This document shows positions 13,201-19,200 of a stretch of 64,000 bases of DNA, piece after piece (position 1 is the stretch's first letter; each line of letters opens with the position of its first letter). Origin of the DNA: Cyclobacterium plantarum. GTDB lineage: Bacteria > Bacteroidota > Bacteroidia > Cytophagales > Cyclobacteriaceae. Position numbers and translations under genes: made by a program. The notes below the pieces were generated by a model. It was not told the DNA's origin, searched no databases, and saw only the letters and a list, made by a program, of their open reading frames with translations. The stretch lies in NCBI RefSeq assembly GCF_011290685.1, contig NZ_JAANYN010000006.1, positions 310,001 through 374,000 on the forward strand, in the 5' to 3' direction.

Positions 13201-16200
13201 TTAGTAAATTATTTTCTACGTCTACGTACAAGCGCAGGGTGACAGCACTGCTGTGAATTCCAGCAACGTTTGTCGCCTGCACATTGTTTGCAGCATCCGC
13301 AGGCGCCAGTCCGTTGATTTCACGCAGAATTTCCAGTTTTCCCCCGTTGGCAACCACCAGTTTCACAAAATTATCCTCGTTCAATCCGAACCAGATACCT
13401 GCCTGTTCTGAATTATCAGTTCCATCGCTGAATGGATTGACTACGGTAGTCCGGATACTGAAATTCCCATATCCTGTGGCATCCAATCCAACACCCAGGG
13501 TATTGATCTGGGAATTGACATCAGTGCTGGTAGTATTGGTGGTACCGTTCGTCCTGTAAGCAATACCATTGGCGGCATTGATCAGAAGGTTTCCGTTGCT
13601 CAGCTCCAGTCTTTCCGGCTCGTAACCCGGTACATTTGGATAGGAAACAGGTGCATCTGCTTCCAGACGGGCAGAAGGACTATCCACCATGGTAAACCCG
13701 GTGTTGCCCAATCCACCTTCGTCTCCGCTAAACTGCAGACTAAATGGCAGAGCTACTTCCAGCTCGTCACAATCCAGCAAGCTTATCGGTGAGCATCCTG
13801 TAGAAGCTCCATCAAATGGCCTTACATTTCTGGCAATGACCACAATGTCCTGATAATCAAACCCACTGACATGTTCTTCTGTGGCAATAATATAAGCATT
13901 GGACTCGCCCGGTAAAGCATAGACCCTGATATGGTGAGGAATGGCCCCACTAAAGGTATTCAGGGCATCTTCACTGTAAAGGAAGCGGTTGCCAAAGAAA
14001 GGCCACCTGTTGTAAAAACCAAAGCTTCCCGTACCCGGATCGAAGGAAGTAGTGCCGTTGATTACCGGATTCAAGGTTTGTCCATTTCCTGATAGGATAT
14101 TCTGTGCAGTGAAAAGTTCCTGTGTAGAACCACCATCCGTACTGTTGTACCAACCAAATCCTACTATTGGATTGTTGTTCTCGGGACCATATATGCCCAG
14201 TACCTCAATTTCTACCGGGGCATCTGTGGCCCGCTGGAAAAACTGGATATCCAGTTCATCGCCCAGCAGGTTATTGTAAGACTGACCGGCAGGCAGGTTG
14301 ATCAGGTTGGTGGCCGGATCGTTATCTCCTACATCGATCAGTCCCTGACCCAGTTGGGTATCCAGAATCCATTGCAGGGAAGGCTCATTACTTCCTCCAT
14401 TACCTGTTTTACCCAATCCACTCAAACTGATCTGAACCGGTTCTGCACCATTCCCTGAAAGGGTAAGCTGGGCAAATTTTGGTCCGTTGGTAGTTGGGTC
14501 AAAGGTAATGGTAAATGAAGAGCTGTTCTGAGTAGCCACCGTGGCAGGAAGTCCCAAAACAGAGAATTGATTGCTATGGGTACCGCTGATTTCAGCAGTA
14601 ATTCCCTCCAGCGGCGCATTGCCCAGGTTAGACAATAAAATTTCCTCTGAATAAACAGACTCATCAACTCCTGAAGTGATGGCATCCCCGCTGATAGCTT
14701 CCTTGCTGACAGCAATGGAAGGTGCAGGGGCAGCCTGGTTACCAGGCTTCAGCAACACAATTTCATTCCTGGCGTAATCCGATACATAGATATTTCCTGT
14801 ATTGACATCTTCGATCAGGTCCAGTGGATCACCAAATCCGGTAAATCCGGGAATACCTTCCTTAACGGTAGCAATATCTCCATTGGGTCCGTCAGGTACC
14901 AGGGCGATAATATCACTTCCTCCACTGTATCTAACAACCAAAAGGGTTCCCGTCAGGTTGCCATTTTCGGCATTGCTGCGGTATTCGATGACACCGTTTG
15001 GCGATTTGTTGAATTCAAAATCAAAGGCAGCTCCCCGGTAATTTGCATCCGGATCCACACCATTATAATTGTCCACATCTGCGTCACCACGGTTCAGAAC
15101 AAACTCTCCGCGGAAAGGATTGGGATGGCCATAATAACCTAATCCGGAAGAAGGATTCATTCTAAACAGCCAATCCCTTTGCGTATTGTTGTTGTTGGCA
15201 GCAGGAATTGGAGGAAAATCAGGATCGGAATGATCGTAAATGCTGCCATCAGGCCTTCTGGTGCCGCTGACCGAGGCAGGCGAATTGCTGCCTCCTGCGG
15301 TACCATTGGCTGGCACATATAGCTGACCATTGGAATGCCAAACCAAATCATAGGCATTTCTCACACCCGTAGCAAACAGCGTCAGGGGTGCATCCACATA
15401 ATAGGGATTGTACATGCCATCCAGAGTTGGAGAATTGACATCTACATTGTTGATGGCCGTCTGGTTTCTGCTGGTCATGGCATCCAGTGGAAGCGTGGCA
15501 GGTAGCTTGTTCAAGTCCAGTTTCAGCGTTGCTGCTGAAAGCAGGCTTTCCTCCCTGTTGCCCCAGGCACCGTCAGGAGCACCTCCTGCACTGTTGCTTC
15601 CCTGGTTGAAGTAAAGCATGTTTGGTTCTCCGGGTCTGAAGGCAATGCTATTGGTGAGGTGATCCCTCAGAGATCTGGGCAGGTTGGTCACCAGCAATTC
15701 CTCATTTTCTAAATTCGCTCCGGTCAGTCGGGAAAGTTTTCCGTCCCAATCCGGTGCACTGCTCAAACCGGCAGAGTTGTGCGAAACATAGGCGATCAGA
15801 TTTCCCGCTGTTGCCGAGGGGTCAAATTCAAGTCCCACAGCCGTTCTTCCTCCGTAAGCATTTTTCCAGCCACTGAGGGTTTGCTTGCCGGAAAGGGTCC
15901 CATCAGCATTGATGGTCCAGCGATGGATATCACCTCCTATGGTTAATCCGTACAATTTATCATCCGGACCTATGGTCAGGGTAGTGTACTTGGCACCAGA
16001 CGCCACTGCTCCTTCTTTGGTGAAGGATACATTGTCCAGGTCAGTAACTGGTCCGGTGCTTCCTCCTGCCCCTGTCGTGAAAGAAGAACTAAAGAACGCA
16101 AAGGTTTCTCCGGTAAGGTCTTTTACCCCGTCTACTTCAAACACATAAGTGGTATTCGCTTCCAAAGGTAAGCTTGGCACCAGATTAATGGCATCTCCTC

Positions 16201-19200
16201 CACCGGTACCATTTACACTTGCTCCGATTGGTGTATTGATGCCCTGCTTGAAAAGTTTTACGGTACTGTTGGTAATTGTGCTGTTGTCCACACTGGTCAA
16301 TCCATCCTCGTTTGGATTGGGCAGGAACAGGTTGTTGGCAGAAACACTGGTGTTAACAGGAACATTAACTGCTCCATCCACCGGGTTTACATCCAGAATC
16401 CTTGGTGTTTGAACACCGCTGTTAGCGGAACTGATTTGTACATAATTGATCTTGGTATTGAAACCATCGCCCGGGTCAAGCGTAAGGCGGCCATCCGAAA
16501 CGGTCACCACCAGCGTAGCGCTGGTAAAGCGCGTTGCAGCTCCGGCTGCTCCGGAAGGAACAAAGCCATCAATGGCATTAAGCCCCTCTATATTGATAGA
16601 ATGTGAAGGGGTATCTTCAACCGAACCATCTATGTTTGGATCACCTACCCCTACGGTTACGCTATAGGTACCATTCGGTACTTCAATTTCCCATTTGGCA
16701 TCAGGAAGGTATCCATTGGCGGCATTGTCTGAAACATTCCCGTATTGCATGTGAGAAAGGGTGTTTTCCAGAACGCTCACGCCTCCTACTTCACGGTTCC
16801 TTCCGTTCAGGGTAAGATCTGCCGGAGAATCATCAGCCGCATCCAGCCAACCAAAATTGAAGCCACTGCCTCTATCCCCATAGGCATCCCCAGCATCCCG
16901 GACGTATCCTGAAGGTGCTGCCGTTTCCGGATCAGAGAAGTTGACGTTCAAATCAAAATCAGGTGTACCGGGATCAACAGATGCTTCAGTGATCTCAAGG
17001 CTCACTTCCATTTCTGCATTGGTATAGCCCAAATCAGGCTGGTCGATTGCAATAACCGTGGTGGAATAGACACCCACAGGCAAATCTTCTTTGATGGTAA
17101 ATTGAAGCGATCCAAGACTAGGGTCTCCCGGAAGGATCAGCCAGTCACCGGAATCCGGATCATCAGACAGCACCACATCGGGCGTTCCAAAGCTGGAAAT
17201 CAAATCGACTACCTGTGGAGCAATGGCAGCACCCTGCTCACCCGCAAAAGTCAATTGTGAAACAGAGAATCCCAGACTCAATTCCGGACTTACCTGCTCC
17301 ACGGAGAAGTAGGCAAAATCCGTATCAAAAGGTGTACTGCCATTCCTGTAAGAAGCATAAATCCCTGCAAAGGCCGTACCTTCATTGTCCCCTACGCTGA
17401 TTCCATCCAGGTATTCCTGTGGCAGCACAAGGGCATCCAATCCGGTCTTACTTAGCTGTACAAAGGCTCCTGCTCCTATGGCATAATAACCTTTGATGCT
17501 CATATCTGATGGATCGATGACCAATCTCAGGGTCACATCCTGCCCGGCTACACCCACATCATTGACCTGAATCTGGTCAGGTGAGGTGGCTCCGTTCTCG
17601 GACAAGGCATTGATTTCCCTTCGGATCTCCACATTGTCTGCATTGACATTCAGTTTGACAAAATTATCTTCATCCAGGCCAAACCATATTCCGGACTGCG
17701 CCGAGGTGCCCACAGTATTGATGTTCAGCAATTGCGTTTCAATCACCAATGGCTGGCTCAGGTCAGTCAGACCAACTCCCAGACTATTTACCTGAGTATT
17801 GGTATTGGCACTTTGTCCTGGATTCAGATAGGCAATGCCTTTGGAGGCCGTCAAGGTAAGGTTACCCCCGTTGATATTGATTTTTGAAGGCTCATAGCCA
17901 ATTACGTTTTCATATGTTACCGGCAAATCGGCTGCCAGGCGGTCTTCGCTATGCGGGTCAACCATGGTGAATCCGGTGCCTATTGCATTGGCATCCGGCA
18001 ATCCTCCCTCAGTGCCATCAAATTCCAGACGCAAGGTAAGGGCTTTGGGAATGCCATCACAATCCAGTAAACTCCATGGAGAACAGGGTAATGGATCCGC
18101 TACTTCTACCGAAGCCGTCCATTCCTGCACACTGCCGTCTGCTGCCGTTACCGTGTAAACTACCGGATTGCTGAAATCCTGCGCCACTCCGCTTTCAGGA
18201 GAAGAACTCGCTCCTGCTGAAAGGGTAAATTCAGGGGCAAGAGCCGTTACATCCGTGCCAAATGGCACTTCTACATTCACAGCAAAATTGGCCGCATCCA
18301 GCGTGCTTTCCCCTATATCTCCCGGCAATGCAAAAGTCAACAGGGACTTCTCATCACTCAGGCTGGTGGAAACAGAAAGACCTGCCTCCAGCAATGCCGG
18401 CGCAAATCCCTGCGCAGTGGCAATAATGGTATTGTTTCTGCTATCACCCTCGTTTAGGCTGGCTGCAGTCATATTAAATTCTATGGCACCAGGTGCCGTT
18501 GCCTCCGGCAATGTCAACCAATCGTTGCTGCCGGTAATAAATTTGCTCTCCGTATTGACGTTGTCATCAATCACCAGGCCGATGTTGCCCGCTCCGCTTC
18601 CGCTAAGCGTGCTGCTGAACACTCCTGTGGATCCGGGTTCCAGACTGCTATTTACTGCTGCAGGATCGAAACTCAACTGCCCACTGGCAGCGGTACCCGT
18701 GCTGGCCATTATTTCAAGGTAGGTGATTTTGCTATTGTATCCGCCAAGGCCGGTGATGGTCAGAAGACCGTCGTTCACTTCAACCGTTATGGTACCGGTC
18801 CTGGTTTCTCCCTCCTCGGGCACAAAGGCCGCTATGGCCGTATAACCTTCCACTGTGGCACTGTGGCGGCTGTCCAAATCGGAGCCCGCATCGCCCAGGC
18901 CAACGGTCACTTCATAGATTCCGTTGGGAACTTCCATTTCCCAGATCAGTTCATTGCCTCTCGGCTGTCCTGACCAGGACTGAACGCCTCCAGTTGCATT
19001 TATAATGTTGTCTCCCTGGAAATGTACCAGTGTACCCTCCAGTTTTTCCTGGTCGGTAGCGGACGCATAGGTTCCGGATATGCGGTTTCTTCCCACGCCA
19101 GGACCGTTATTGGCCGCCTCATCAGAAGCGTCAATCGGAGTTCCGTCAGCTTTCAGTTTCCAGCCGTAGGCATAATCCGTTTCTTCAAAAGTAAGGGAGG

